The notes under the pieces: generated by a model
What the model saw: the letters and a program-made list of their open reading frames with translations, nothing else
Told to the model about the DNA's origin: nothing
Databases searched by the model: none
Source: an uncultured Streptomyces sp.
GTDB taxonomy: Bacteria > Actinomycetota > Actinomycetes > Streptomycetales > Streptomycetaceae
DNA: 64,000 nt
Assembly: GCF_947488945.1 (NCBI RefSeq)
Contig: NZ_CANLBS010000001.1
Coordinates: forward strand, 124,001-188,000
Direction of reading: 5' to 3'
Made by a program: the position numbers and the translations under genes
In this document: piece after piece, positions 41,493 through 49,839 of the stretch
Numbering within the stretch: position 1 is the stretch's first letter
How the letters are laid out: the number at the start of each line of letters is the position of its first letter

Positions 41493-41804
41493 TCAGACTC
41501 CTGGGGACTCCATGCCCCCCGCGGCACCGGGGGCGGCCGGTTCGCTGGTCAGAGGGGCGGCGACGGCGAGCGGTGGCTCGCTCGTGAGGGGGGTGGCATC
41601 GGCGAGCGGCGGCTCGCTGGTCAGCGGGGCGAGATCGGCGGCGAAGGCGGCTCCGGTCAGCAGCGCGGCTTCGGTGAGCGGCGGGCCGCTGATCGGGCGG
41701 GAGACGACGGTTCGGGGAAGTTCGCTGGTCAGAGGGGCGGGACCGGCCGGGCCGGGGACCTGTTTGGAGAGGGCGGAGAGCAGGAGCTGCGCGGCTGCGG
41801 GCAT
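41493..41804 (-). CDS. Repeat-built small protein coupled to malQ (unknown function)
   Basis: A 103-residue protein. An excellent AGGAGG lies 6 nt before the ATG at 41804, and the TGA stop abuts the malQ start. After a 23-residue helical-looking lead (MPAAAQLLLSALSKQVPGPA) come six exact-register 12-residue repeats (residues 24-95) and an 8-residue tail. The consensus is PLTSEPPLADAx; units 4-6 read PLTSEPPLADAT, PLTSEPPLAVAA and PLTSEPAAPGAA, and units 2 and 3 are degenerate. There is no cysteine, signal peptide or membrane segment. I do not recognise the family. Confidence 0.6.
   Translation of the reverse strand: MPAAAQLLLSALSKQVPGPAGPAPLTSELPRTVVSRPISGPPLTEAALLTGAAFAADLAPLTSEPPLADATPLTSEPPLAVAAPLTSEPAAPGAAGGMESPGV
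41520..41735 (-). repeat. Six tandem 36-bp units inside the small gene before malQ
   Basis: Units end (minus-strand 5' ends) at 41735, 41699, 41663, 41627, 41591 and 41555. The last three are closely alike at DNA level, while units 2 and 3 are recognisable mainly as protein. The period of 36 bp is a multiple of three, so copy changes keep the frame. Confidence 0.8.
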
Positions 41805-42114
41805 GAAGGGCCTCCTGGCCGTGGGGAACAGGACACAGCAGGCCTACCCAACCCGCACCGGACCAGACATGAGAGTGACACGGCCACGATGACAACGAGC
41901 CCAACGTGCCCCGGGTCACCCCGCGTTCCCCCGTACGGCTGACACGGACGGTTCCGGCCATCCCCGGGCGCCCGGCACCCAGACGAAAAGGTTTATTTAC
42001 CGCTATTCCTGTCCCAATGGGGCAGGAGCGTTGACACCCGTGCGGCCCGGATGGTGGGCTCGGAGCCCATCGGCGACGGCGGGCGGGACGACGGCGGGCG
42101 AGGGGAGAACGGAC
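41805..42114. other. Divergent promoter region between the malQ unit and the GH84 gene
   Basis: No gene seen in this 310-bp gap. A markedly AT-rich patch (AAAAGGTTTATTTACCGCTA) near 41987-42006 probably belongs to the GH84 promoter. The malQ-unit promoter should lie near 41860-41910. Confidence 0.45.
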
Positions 42115-45066
42115 GTGGGACAGGGGCGCAGACGGCGGGCCGCCGCGATCGCCGTCGCCCTCCTCGGCGGCCTGCTCGGCCCCGCCGTGCCGGGCGCGTC
42201 CGCCGCACCCGCGGACCCCGCCCCGGCCTCCCGCCGCGCCGCCGCGCCCGCGCCGCCCGCCCTCTGGCCGCGGCCCCGGTCGGTCGAGGCCGCCGGACCG
42301 GACGTGGCGCTCGGCCGGGAGGTCACCCTCGTCGCCGCGCCGGGCGCCGACCCGTACGCGGCGGGGGCGCTGCGGAAGGTACTGCGGGACGCGGGCGTCA
42401 CCACCGTGCACGAGTCGCTGCCCGGTCGCGGTCCGGTGATCCGGCTCGGCGGCGACGGCGCGCCGGAGGCGCTGCGGGCCCTGGGAGCGCCGGACGCCGG
42501 CGACCTGCCGGCCGGCGGCTACCGCCTCGCGGCGGGCCGGGTGGCCGGACGCCCGGCCGTGGCGCTGGACGGCACCGGCGACGACGGCCTCTTCCACGGC
42601 GTCCAGACACTGCGTCAACTGGTGCGGAACCGGGCCGTCGCCGGCGTCGTGGTGCGCGACTGGCCGGGCAGTGCCGTGCGCGGCACCACCGAGGGTTTCT
42701 ACGGGCGGCCGTGGACGCTCGACGAGCGCCTCGGCCACCTCGCCTTCATGGGGCGCACCAAGCAGAACCGCTATCTGTACGCGGCCGGCGACGACGCCTA
42801 CCGGCAGGCGCGGTGGCGGGAGCCGTACCCGGCGGACCGGCGGGCGGAGTTCCGGGCCGTGGCCGCGAAGGCGCGGGCCGAGCACGTGACGCTCGGCTGG
42901 GCGGTCTCCCCCGGCCAGGCGATGTGCCTGGCCTCCGAGGGCGACGTGCGGGCGCTGAACCGGAAGATCGACTCCATGTGGGCGCTGGGCGTGCGCGCCT
43001 TCCAGCTCCAGTTCCAGGACGTCAGCTACAGCGAGTGGCACTGCGACGAGGACGCCCGGACCTTCGGCGACGGGCCGGCGGCCGCCGCCCGTGCGCAGGC
43101 CCGGGTGGCGGGGGCGGTGGCGGGTCACCTGGCCGCCCGGCACCCGGACGCCGAGCCGCTGTCGGTGCTGCCGACCGAGTACTACCAGGACGGCGCGACC
43201 GACTACCGCACGGCGCTGGCGGGCGCCCTGGACCCGCGCGTCCAGGTCGCCTGGACCGGCGTCGGGGTGGTACCGCGGACCATCACCGGCGGCGAACTGT
43301 CCCGGGCCCGCGACGCCTTCCGGCACCCGCTGGTCACCATGGACAACTATCCGGTCAACGACTACGCCCAGGATCGGATCTTCCTCGGCCCGTACACCGG
43401 CCGCGACCCCGCGGTGGCGGCCGGTTCGGCGGCACTCCTCGCCAACGCGATGGAGCAGGCCGCCGCCTCCCGCATCCCGCTGTTCACCGCCGCGGACTAC
43501 GCCTGGAACCCCCGGGGGTACCGGCCGCAGGCGTCCTGGCGGGCCGCGGTCGACGACCTGGCCGGAGGCGACGACCGGGCCGGCGCGGCGCTGCGGGCGC
43601 TCGCGGGCAACAGCGCGGGGTCCGTCCTCGGCGGCGAGGAGTCCTCCTATCTGCGGCCGCTGCTCAGCGCGTTCTGGACGTCCCGCACCGCCGGGCCCCG
43701 GGCCCGCGACCGGGCCGCCGGCGCGCTGCGGGACGCCTTCACCCGGATGCGGACCGCGCCGGAGGCGCTGGCCGGGAGTGCCGACGGACGGCTGGCGGAC
43801 GAGGTGGGGCCCTGGACCGCGCAGCTGGCCCGGTACGGCCGGGCCGGCGAACTGGCCGTGGACCTGCTCCAGGCGCAGGCCCGGGGTGACGGCGCGGCCG
43901 CCTGGCGGGCGCAACTGGCCCTGGAGCCGTTGCGCGAGCGGCTGTCCGCGAGCACGGCGACCGTCGGCGAAGGCGTGCTGGACCCGTTCCTGACCAGGGC
44001 CGCCGAGGAGGCGGGCCGCTGGAACGGCACCGACCGCCACGCCGGCACGGTCACCCGGACCGCGAACGCCTACACGGTGGAGCTGGACCGGCCGCGCCCG
44101 GTGGAGGCGGTGACGGTGCTGTCCGGCCCGGCCGGGCCGGACACCGCGCTGGAGGCGCACGTGCCGGGCGAGGGCTGGCGGCGGCTCGGCGCGCTGTCGA
44201 AGACCGGCTGGGCGCAGCGCCCGGCCGGCGGGGTGGTCGCCGACGCGCTGCGCGTCGTGCGGACGGACGCCCGTGCGTCCTTCACCGGCCCGGCGCCGCG
44301 GCACGGCACCGGGCCCGCCGGGGGGCCGGGGGTACGGGCGGTGGTGCCGTGGTTCGGCGACGAGCCGGCCGCCGACCTCGCCCTGGACGAGAACGAGGCG
44401 GACGCGGTGATCGGCGGGTCCGCCCGGGTGGAGGCGCGGCTGGCGGCCCGCCGTCCGGACGCCGTCGAGGGCGCGCTCACCGCGAAGGCGCCCGCGGGGA
44501 TAGAGGTGCGCGTCCCGGCGCGGACGACCGTCCCGCGGGGGGCCCGCACGCGCGTGCCGGTGGAGATCACCGTCGGGGCGGACACCCCGGCCGGGAGCTA
44601 TGAGGTCCCGGTCAGCTTCGGCGGCCAGAAGTCGACGCTGACGGTGCGGACGTTCCCGCCGACGGACGGCCCCGACCTGCTGCGGACCGCGACCGCCTCC
44701 TCGTCGGGCGACGAGACGCCGGACTTCCCGGCCGCGGCGGCTTCGGACGGCGATCCGGCGACCCGGTGGTCGGCCGCGCCGGCGGACGAGGGCTGGTGGC
44801 AGGCGGAGCTGGCGGAGCCGGTGCGGCTGGGGCAGGTGGTGCTGACCTGGCAGGACGCGTACGCCTCGGAGTACCGCGTTCAGGTGTCCTCGGACGGCCG
44901 GTCCTGGCGCACCGCGGCGACGGTGCGCGACGGCCGCGGCGGACGCGAGACGGTGCGCACGGACGCGCCGGACACCCGGTTCGTCCGGGTGTCCGGCGAC
45001 CGGCGCGGCACGGAGTACGGGTACTCGCTGTGGTCGGTGGAGGCGTACGCGGTCGCGGAGAAGTGA
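42115..45066 (+). CDS. Secreted GH84-type beta-N-acetylglucosaminidase with C-terminal F5/8-type carbohydrate-binding domain
   Basis: A 983-residue protein starting at GTG 42115 (AGGGGAG 7 nt upstream), with a Sec signal (RRRR, hydrophobic core, ASA). A GH20b-like N-domain is followed by the GH84 barrel, entered at TTEGFYGRPW. Later motifs include AVSPG, QFQDVSYSEW and MDNYPVND. The canonical catalytic pair is Asp-Asp; here it reads Q301-D302. An NEW3-like beta domain (about 765-850) and an F5/8C/CBM32-like domain (about 855-983) follow. The likely role is removal of terminal GlcNAc from chitin, peptidoglycan or glycoprotein outside the cell, which fits the nearby amino-sugar uptake operon. 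Confidence 0.9.
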   Translation: MGQGRRRRAAAIAVALLGGLLGPAVPGASAAPADPAPASRRAAAPAPPALWPRPRSVEAAGPDVALGREVTLVAAPGADPYAAGALRKVLRDAGVTTVHESLPGRGPVIRLGGDGAPEALRALGAPDAGDLPAGGYRLAAGRVAGRPAVALDGTGDDGLFHGVQTLRQLVRNRAVAGVVVRDWPGSAVRGTTEGFYGRPWTLDERLGHLAFMGRTKQNRYLYAAGDDAYRQARWREPYPADRRAEFRAVAAKARAEHVTLGWAVSPGQAMCLASEGDVRALNRKIDSMWALGVRAFQLQFQDVSYSEWHCDEDARTFGDGPAAAARAQARVAGAVAGHLAARHPDAEPLSVLPTEYYQDGATDYRTALAGALDPRVQVAWTGVGVVPRTITGGELSRARDAFRHPLVTMDNYPVNDYAQDRIFLGPYTGRDPAVAAGSAALLANAMEQAAASRIPLFTAADYAWNPRGYRPQASWRAAVDDLAGGDDRAGAALRALAGNSAGSVLGGEESSYLRPLLSAFWTSRTAGPRARDRAAGALRDAFTRMRTAPEALAGSADGRLADEVGPWTAQLARYGRAGELAVDLLQAQARGDGAAAWRAQLALEPLRERLSASTATVGEGVLDPFLTRAAEEAGRWNGTDRHAGTVTRTANAYTVELDRPRPVEAVTVLSGPAGPDTALEAHVPGEGWRRLGALSKTGWAQRPAGGVVADALRVVRTDARASFTGPAPRHGTGPAGGPGVRAVVPWFGDEPAADLALDENEADAVIGGSARVEARLAARRPDAVEGALTAKAPAGIEVRVPARTTVPRGARTRVPVEITVGADTPAGSYEVPVSFGGQKSTLTVRTFPPTDGPDLLRTATASSSGDETPDFPAAAASDGDPATRWSAAPADEGWWQAELAEPVRLGQVVLTWQDAYASEYRVQVSSDGRSWRTAATVRDGRGGRETVRTDAPDTRFVRVSGDRRGTEYGYSLWSVEAYAVAEK

Positions 45067-45132
45067 CGCCCCCGCGCGGGCCGTGCGCCCGCGCGAACGG
45101 GTACGCCCCCCGCACACCTCCGGACGCTGTGT

Positions 45133-45164
45133 CCGCCGTCCGCGCTCCGGGGCGCGGACGGCGG
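45133..45164. terminator. Bidirectional terminator between the GH84 and HNH genes
   Basis: Perfect 13-bp stem (CCGCCGTCCGCGC and complement) with a 6-nt loop between convergent genes. Confidence 0.85.
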
Positions 45165-45172
45165 TGCGCGGG

Positions 45173-45709
45173 TCAGGCCGAGACGCCGTCGATCCTGGCC
45201 ATCGCGTCCTCCGCGCCGAACGGCTGCAGGTACGGCAGCCAGCGCGGGTCGCGGTGGCCGGTCCCGATGATCCGCCAGGCCAGGCCGGTCGGCGGGGCGG
45301 GCTGGTGGAGGAGCCGCCAGCCCAGTTCGGGCAGATGGCGGTCGGCCTTGACGTGGTTGCAGCGGCGGCAGGCCGCCACCACGTTGTCCCACGCGTGCAG
45401 GCCTCCGCGACTGCGGGGAACGACGTGGTCGACGCTGGTGGCCGCGGCGCCGCAGTACACGCAGCGCCCGCCGTCCCGGGCGAACAGCGCCCGGCGCGTC
45501 AGGGGGACGGGGCCCCGGTAGGGGACCCGCACGAATCGCTTGAGTCGCACCACACTGGGCGCCGGGACGGCGCGGGTGGCACTGTGCATGAGGGCGCCGG
45601 ACTCCTCCAGGCACACGGCCTTGTTCTCCAGAACGAGGACGAGTGCGCGGCGGAGCGGTACGACGCCGAGCGGCTCGTACGACGCGTTGAGAACCAGGAC
45701 GTGCGGCAC
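45173..45709 (-). CDS. HNH endonuclease domain protein
   Basis: A 178-residue protein. The N-terminus MPHVLVLNASYEPLGVVPL is a conserved lead of a widespread bacterial HNH family. The zinc-finger-like HNH core is CVYCG, DHVVPRSRGG, then CRRCNHVKADR. It is a solitary chromosomal gene without phage or restriction genes nearby. Homologues occur in nearly all Streptomyces, but their biological role is unknown. It starts at ATG 45709. Confidence 0.9.
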   Translation of the reverse strand: MPHVLVLNASYEPLGVVPLRRALVLVLENKAVCLEESGALMHSATRAVPAPSVVRLKRFVRVPYRGPVPLTRRALFARDGGRCVYCGAAATSVDHVVPRSRGGLHAWDNVVAACRRCNHVKADRHLPELGWRLLHQPAPPTGLAWRIIGTGHRDPRWLPYLQPFGAEDAMARIDGVSA

Positions 45710-45981
45710 GCGGAGGCCTCCTTGTACGCCGGCGGCGCGTGGCTCGCGCCGGGACGATCCGTACTCAGTCTCTCCTCATGCCTGGTCGGAGCGCCACCAC
45801 GTACGGGTAACGGGCGGGCGCGAATTCCCTCCGGGCGGCCGTCGGACGGACGCGGGGGCGGGCGGGGCGCGGGAACCGGGCGGCCGGATGAGACGTGTCT
45901 CTCGTCCTCCGACGCCGACGATCCGCCCCTGCCCCTTCGTTAGGGTTGTGAGTCTGCCGTCGCCCCCGCTGGAGGTCCTCC

Positions 45982-47049
45982 GTGCCCTTGTCCGTCCTGC
46001 TGGCCGCCGCTTCGTCGTCCGGGTCGCCCGACTCGCTGGACGAGGCCGCCCGCCAGGCCGGCGACGCCGCGAGCTGGGTGGAGGAGAACTGGTCCACCTG
46101 GCTGAGCACCGGTCTGCGGATCATCCTCATCGCGGCCGTCGCGATCACCCTGCGCTTCCTGATCCGCCGCGCGCTGACCAATCTCATCGAGCGGATGAAC
46201 CGCAGCGCCCAGGCCGTCGAGGGGACCGCGCTCGGCGGCCTGCTGGTGAACGCGGAACGCCGGCGCCAGCGCTCCGAGGCCATCGGCTCCGTGCTCCGGT
46301 CGGTGTCGTCCTTCGTCATCCTCGGCACGGCCGCCCTGATGATCCTCGGGGCGTTCCAGATCAACCTGGCCCCGCTGCTGGCCTCCGCCGGTGTGGCCGG
46401 CGTGGCGCTCGGTTTCGGCGCCCGCAACCTGGTCACGGACTTCCTGTCCGGCGTCTTCATGATCCTGGAGGACCAGTACGGGGTGGGCGACACGATCGAC
46501 GCCGGCGTCGCCTCCGGCGAGGTCATCGAGGTGGGGCTGCGGGTCACCAAGCTACGCGGCGACAACGGCGAGATCTGGTACGTCCGCAACGGCGAGGTCA
46601 AGCGGATCGGCAACCTGAGCCAGGGCTGGTCCACCGCGGGCGTCGACGTGACGGTGCGGCCGACGGAGGACCTGGACCGGGTCCGGGCCGCCATCGAGAG
46701 CGCCGCCGGCGAGATGACCAAGGAAGAGCCGTGGAGCGAGCGGCTCTGGGGTCCGGTGGAGGTGCTGGGTCTGGACGCGGTGCTGCTGGACTCGATGACC
46801 GTGCGGGTCACCGCCAAGACGATGCCGGGGAAGGCGCTCGGGGTGGAGCGCGAGCTCCGCTGGCGCGTCAAGCGCGCCCTCGACGAGGCCGGCATCCGCA
46901 TGGTGGGCGCGGTCCCCGGTCCGCCGGACCTGGAGTCCGCCGCCGACCCGACGGCGGCCATGGCCGCCCCGTCCGCGTACGCCTCGACGACGTCGCCGCA
47001 GTCGCTGGCCGCCACGCCGATAACGCCGCCGCCGACCATCACGAAGTAG
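45982..47049 (+). CDS. MscS-family mechanosensitive ion channel
   Basis: A 355-residue membrane protein. An N-terminal helix pair (about residues 40-60 and 110-130) leads to the pore helix and beta domain, with GVAGVALGFGARNLVTDFLSGVFMI near residues 135-160 as the MscS pore signature. The C-terminal tail of about 50 residues is Pro/Ala-rich. It relieves turgor during osmotic downshift. GGAGGT lies 5 nt before the GTG at 45982. A rho-independent terminator follows at 47109-47148. Confidence 0.93.
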   Translation: MPLSVLLAAASSSGSPDSLDEAARQAGDAASWVEENWSTWLSTGLRIILIAAVAITLRFLIRRALTNLIERMNRSAQAVEGTALGGLLVNAERRRQRSEAIGSVLRSVSSFVILGTAALMILGAFQINLAPLLASAGVAGVALGFGARNLVTDFLSGVFMILEDQYGVGDTIDAGVASGEVIEVGLRVTKLRGDNGEIWYVRNGEVKRIGNLSQGWSTAGVDVTVRPTEDLDRVRAAIESAAGEMTKEEPWSERLWGPVEVLGLDAVLLDSMTVRVTAKTMPGKALGVERELRWRVKRALDEAGIRMVGAVPGPPDLESAADPTAAMAAPSAYASTTSPQSLAATPITPPPTITK

Positions 47050-47108
47050 TCCGCGGCTCCGGTCGCGGGACGCGCGCCTGCGCACGGCCCCGGAAATCCG
47101 GGCCGACG

Positions 47109-47148
47109 ACGCCCCCGGGTAACGCTTTGGTTGCCTCGGGGGCGTTTT
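47109..47148 (+). terminator. Rho-independent terminator after the MscS gene
   Basis: Stem ACGCCCCCG / CGGGGGCGT with an inner GGTAAC / GTTGCC stem and a TTTT run. Confidence 0.85.
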
Positions 47149-47194
47149 CCATTGACGGACCACCGACGGCCCACCTACCGTCCTCACAACAGAC

Positions 47195-47207
47195 AGGAAA
47201 CTTTACT
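47195..47207. promoter_or_regulatory. Predicted CsnR operator upstream of csnR
   Basis: AGGAAA-C-TTTACT is an inverted repeat with five of six positions matched, 21 bp before the csnR start, and typical of ROK-family operators. CsnR is known to repress its own operon and the chitosanase gene csnA, so autoregulation is expected. Confidence 0.6.
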
Positions 47208-47228
47208 AACAGAGAGAAGGTGTCGCTC

Positions 47229-48389
47229 ATGGCCGGAACCGTCCCGGGCACCCCGCGCGTTCTGCGCGCCATGAACGACCGGGCCGCGCTCGATCTGCTG
47301 GTCAGCCAGGGGCCGCTCACCCGCACCCGCCTCGGCGAGCTGACCGGGCTGTCCAAGCCGACCGCCTCGCAGCTGCTGGCCCGGCTGGAGGAGGCGGGCC
47401 TGGTCCGTTCGACCGGCAGCCAGGGCGGACGCCCCGGACCCAACGCCGTGCTGTACGAGATCGATCCCGCCGCGGCACACGTCGCCGCGCTCTCGGTCGG
47501 ACCGACCGGCATCGACGCGGTGGTCGCCGACATCACCGGCGCGACGGTCGGCTCCTGCCGACTGGAGGCCGACGCCGTCGCCGAGGACGTACGCCACCGC
47601 ACCGCCCAGCTCGTGGCCGAGGCGGTGGACGGCGCCCTGCGCGGGACGGGTCTGGGCCACGACGACCTCACCAGCGTCGTGCTGGGCACCCCGGGCGCGA
47701 TCGATCCCCGCACCGGGCAGTTGCGCTACGCGCCCCACCTGCCCGGCTGGCACTCGCGCACCCTGCTCGCCGACCTCGCCGAGGTCGTGGGCAGGCCGGT
47801 CGTCATCGAGAACGACGTCAACCTCGCCGCCGTCGCCGAGCAGTACGAGGGTGCCGCGCAGGACCACGACCACTTCGTGCTCGCCTGGCTCGACGAGGGC
47901 GTGGGCGCCGCCATCGTGCTGGGCGGCACCCTGCTGCGCGGCGCGACGGGCGGCGCCGGGGAGATCGGCTACATGCCGCTGCCGGGCGCCCCGCTCGCCC
48001 GCGGCGGCGCGGCCGACTGGGCGGGCCCGGACGCCGGAGGGGGTTTCCAGAGCCAGGTCTCCTGCCCCGCGGTGCGCGACCTGGCGGGCGGCAGACCGCT
48101 GGCGGAGGCCCTCGCCGACGAGGCCGTCCGGGCGGAGGTGGCCCGCCGGCTGGCCACCGGCCTCGCCTCCGTGGTCGCCGTGGTCGACCCCGAACTCGTC
48201 GTCCTGTCCGGCGCGGTGGCCAGGGCCGGCGGCGAGGCGCTCCGCGACGCCGTCGAGGCGGAGATGACCGGACTGGCGCTCCCCCGCCCCCTCCTGCGGC
48301 TCAGCGACATCGGCAAGGACCCCATCCTGACCGGCGCGTTGCGCACCGCCCTCGCCCAGGCGCGCGACAGCGCCTTCGACACCGGCTGA
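47229..48389 (+). CDS. csnR: ROK-family transcriptional repressor CsnR
   Basis: A 386-residue protein with an N-terminal winged helix (residues about 10-75, LTRTRLGELTGLSKPTASQLL) and a ROK sugar-kinase-like C-terminal domain. The domain order, the operon behind it and the operator in front match CsnR of S. lividans/coelicolor, which represses chitosan-oligosaccharide genes until glucosamine oligomers appear. The C-terminal domain lacks the usual CxCGxxGC zinc motif of NagC-type ROK proteins (it reads VSCPAV there). ATG at 47229 is preferred; a GTG at 47220 is in frame. Confidence 0.88.
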   Translation: MAGTVPGTPRVLRAMNDRAALDLLVSQGPLTRTRLGELTGLSKPTASQLLARLEEAGLVRSTGSQGGRPGPNAVLYEIDPAAAHVAALSVGPTGIDAVVADITGATVGSCRLEADAVAEDVRHRTAQLVAEAVDGALRGTGLGHDDLTSVVLGTPGAIDPRTGQLRYAPHLPGWHSRTLLADLAEVVGRPVVIENDVNLAAVAEQYEGAAQDHDHFVLAWLDEGVGAAIVLGGTLLRGATGGAGEIGYMPLPGAPLARGGAADWAGPDAGGGFQSQVSCPAVRDLAGGRPLAEALADEAVRAEVARRLATGLASVVAVVDPELVVLSGAVARAGGEALRDAVEAEMTGLALPRPLLRLSDIGKDPILTGALRTALAQARDSAFDTG

Positions 48390-48487
48390 TCCCCCCGGCT
48401 CCGGCACCGTGCCGCCCACGACGGGCGGTACGGAGGGCACCCCGCTGCCCGAATCCGCCCCGTCCCCCTCCCCGTAAGGAGTCCGCC

Positions 48488-49828
48488 ATGGCACTGTGGC
48501 GCATACGTACCCGCGTGCCCCTGGCGCTCGGCGCAGCCGCGTTGCTGCTGTCCGGCTGCGCCAATCCGAGTACGGGCAACGCCCACGACGACCCGACGAA
48601 ACCGGTCACGCTGAAGTTCTGGCACGGCTGGTCGGCTCCCGGCGAGGTCGAGGCGATCGACGACAACATCGCCCGCTTCGAGAAGCTCCACCCCAACATC
48701 CACGTCGTCTCCACCGGCAACGTCAGCGACGAGACGATCAACCAGGCGCTGCGCGCCGGCGGCGACGACGCCCCCGACGTCGTCACCTCGTTCACCACGA
48801 ACAACGTCGGCCAGTACTGCTCGTCCGGCATGTGGGTGGACCTCGATCCCTTCCTGAAGAAGAACGGGATCGACAAGACGAAGGTCTTCCCCGAGACGCT
48901 GCTGGACTACACGCGCTACGAGGGCGTCCAGTGCGCGACGCCGCTGCTGGCGGACGCGTTCGGCATGTACTACAACAAGGACGCCTTCGAGGAGGCCGGG
49001 ATCACCCGGCCCCCGCGCACCATGTCCGAGATGAAGGCCGACGCGGTCAAGCTGACACGGAAGAAGAAGGACGGCTCACTGGAACGGGCCGGCTTCATGC
49101 CGAACTTCCAGCTCTACCAGAACGCGCCCGACCGGATGTTCGCGCAGTGGGGGCCGGACTACTTCGACGCCGAGGGCAAAGCGCGGCTCGCGGACGAGCC
49201 CAGGACCGAACAGTTCTTCACCGCCATGCGGGAGCTGTCCGACGCCCAGGGCGGCTACCGGGCCATGGAGCGGCTGCGCGCGGGCTTCGGCGACGAGATG
49301 TCCTCGCAGAACGGTTTCCTCACCGGCAAGCTCGCCATGCACCTGGACGGCGAGTGGCGCGGGCTGATGCTGGACGCGGCGAAGGCGGACTTCGACTGGG
49401 CCGTCGCCCCGCTGCCGGTCCCCGACGACCAGGCCGACACCTACGGGCGCGGCTATCTGACGGGCACCGTCGCCGGCATCGCGCACAGCAGCCGGCACCA
49501 GAACGCCGCCTTCGAGCTGGTGAAGTACCTGACGATCGAGACCGGGCCGGTGGTCCGGTTCGCCAACGCGATCCACAACGTGCCGTCCACCTTCGACGCG
49601 CTGGCATCGCCCGATCTGGACGCCGACCCGGCCTTCCGCGCCTTCATCGACATCGCGCGCAACCCGCACAGTCAGGCGGTCCCGCCGTCCGACAACGGTG
49701 GCCAGTACATCAACTCGTTCGGCGACTTCGCCCAGTCCGTGGAGGCGGGGCGCACGGAGGACCTGCACCAGGGCCTGCGGGAGCTCGACGAACGGATCGA
49801 CGCCGACAACCTCCAGTCGGAAAACTGA
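48488..49828 (+). CDS. csnE: Chitosan-oligosaccharide ABC transporter, substrate-binding lipoprotein
   Basis: A 446-residue family-1 extracellular solute-binding protein. The lipobox LLSGC puts the lipidated cysteine at C24, and KFWHGWSAPGEVEAIDDNI is the usual start of the sugar-binding fold. It should bind glucosamine oligomers outside the membrane. AAGGAG lies 6 nt before the ATG at 48488. The 98-bp gap after csnR holds an imperfect hairpin (48407-48433) that could lower or raise expression relative to the regulator. Confidence 0.9.
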   Translation: MALWRIRTRVPLALGAAALLLSGCANPSTGNAHDDPTKPVTLKFWHGWSAPGEVEAIDDNIARFEKLHPNIHVVSTGNVSDETINQALRAGGDDAPDVVTSFTTNNVGQYCSSGMWVDLDPFLKKNGIDKTKVFPETLLDYTRYEGVQCATPLLADAFGMYYNKDAFEEAGITRPPRTMSEMKADAVKLTRKKKDGSLERAGFMPNFQLYQNAPDRMFAQWGPDYFDAEGKARLADEPRTEQFFTAMRELSDAQGGYRAMERLRAGFGDEMSSQNGFLTGKLAMHLDGEWRGLMLDAAKADFDWAVAPLPVPDDQADTYGRGYLTGTVAGIAHSSRHQNAAFELVKYLTIETGPVVRFANAIHNVPSTFDALASPDLDADPAFRAFIDIARNPHSQAVPPSDNGGQYINSFGDFAQSVEAGRTEDLHQGLRELDERIDADNLQSEN

Positions 49829-49839
49829 GGAGCCGAGTC

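Noticed and set aside
41493..41804. Repeat protein as a graspetide-type peptide precursor
   Set aside because: Thr/Ser and Glu in repeats could suggest ester cross-links, but no ATP-grasp ligase, protease or exporter gene is nearby and the gene is coupled to malQ.
45173..45709. HNH gene as part of a restriction or phage system
   Set aside because: It is flanked by a glycosidase and a channel, has normal codon use and a family N-terminus known from core Streptomyces genes.
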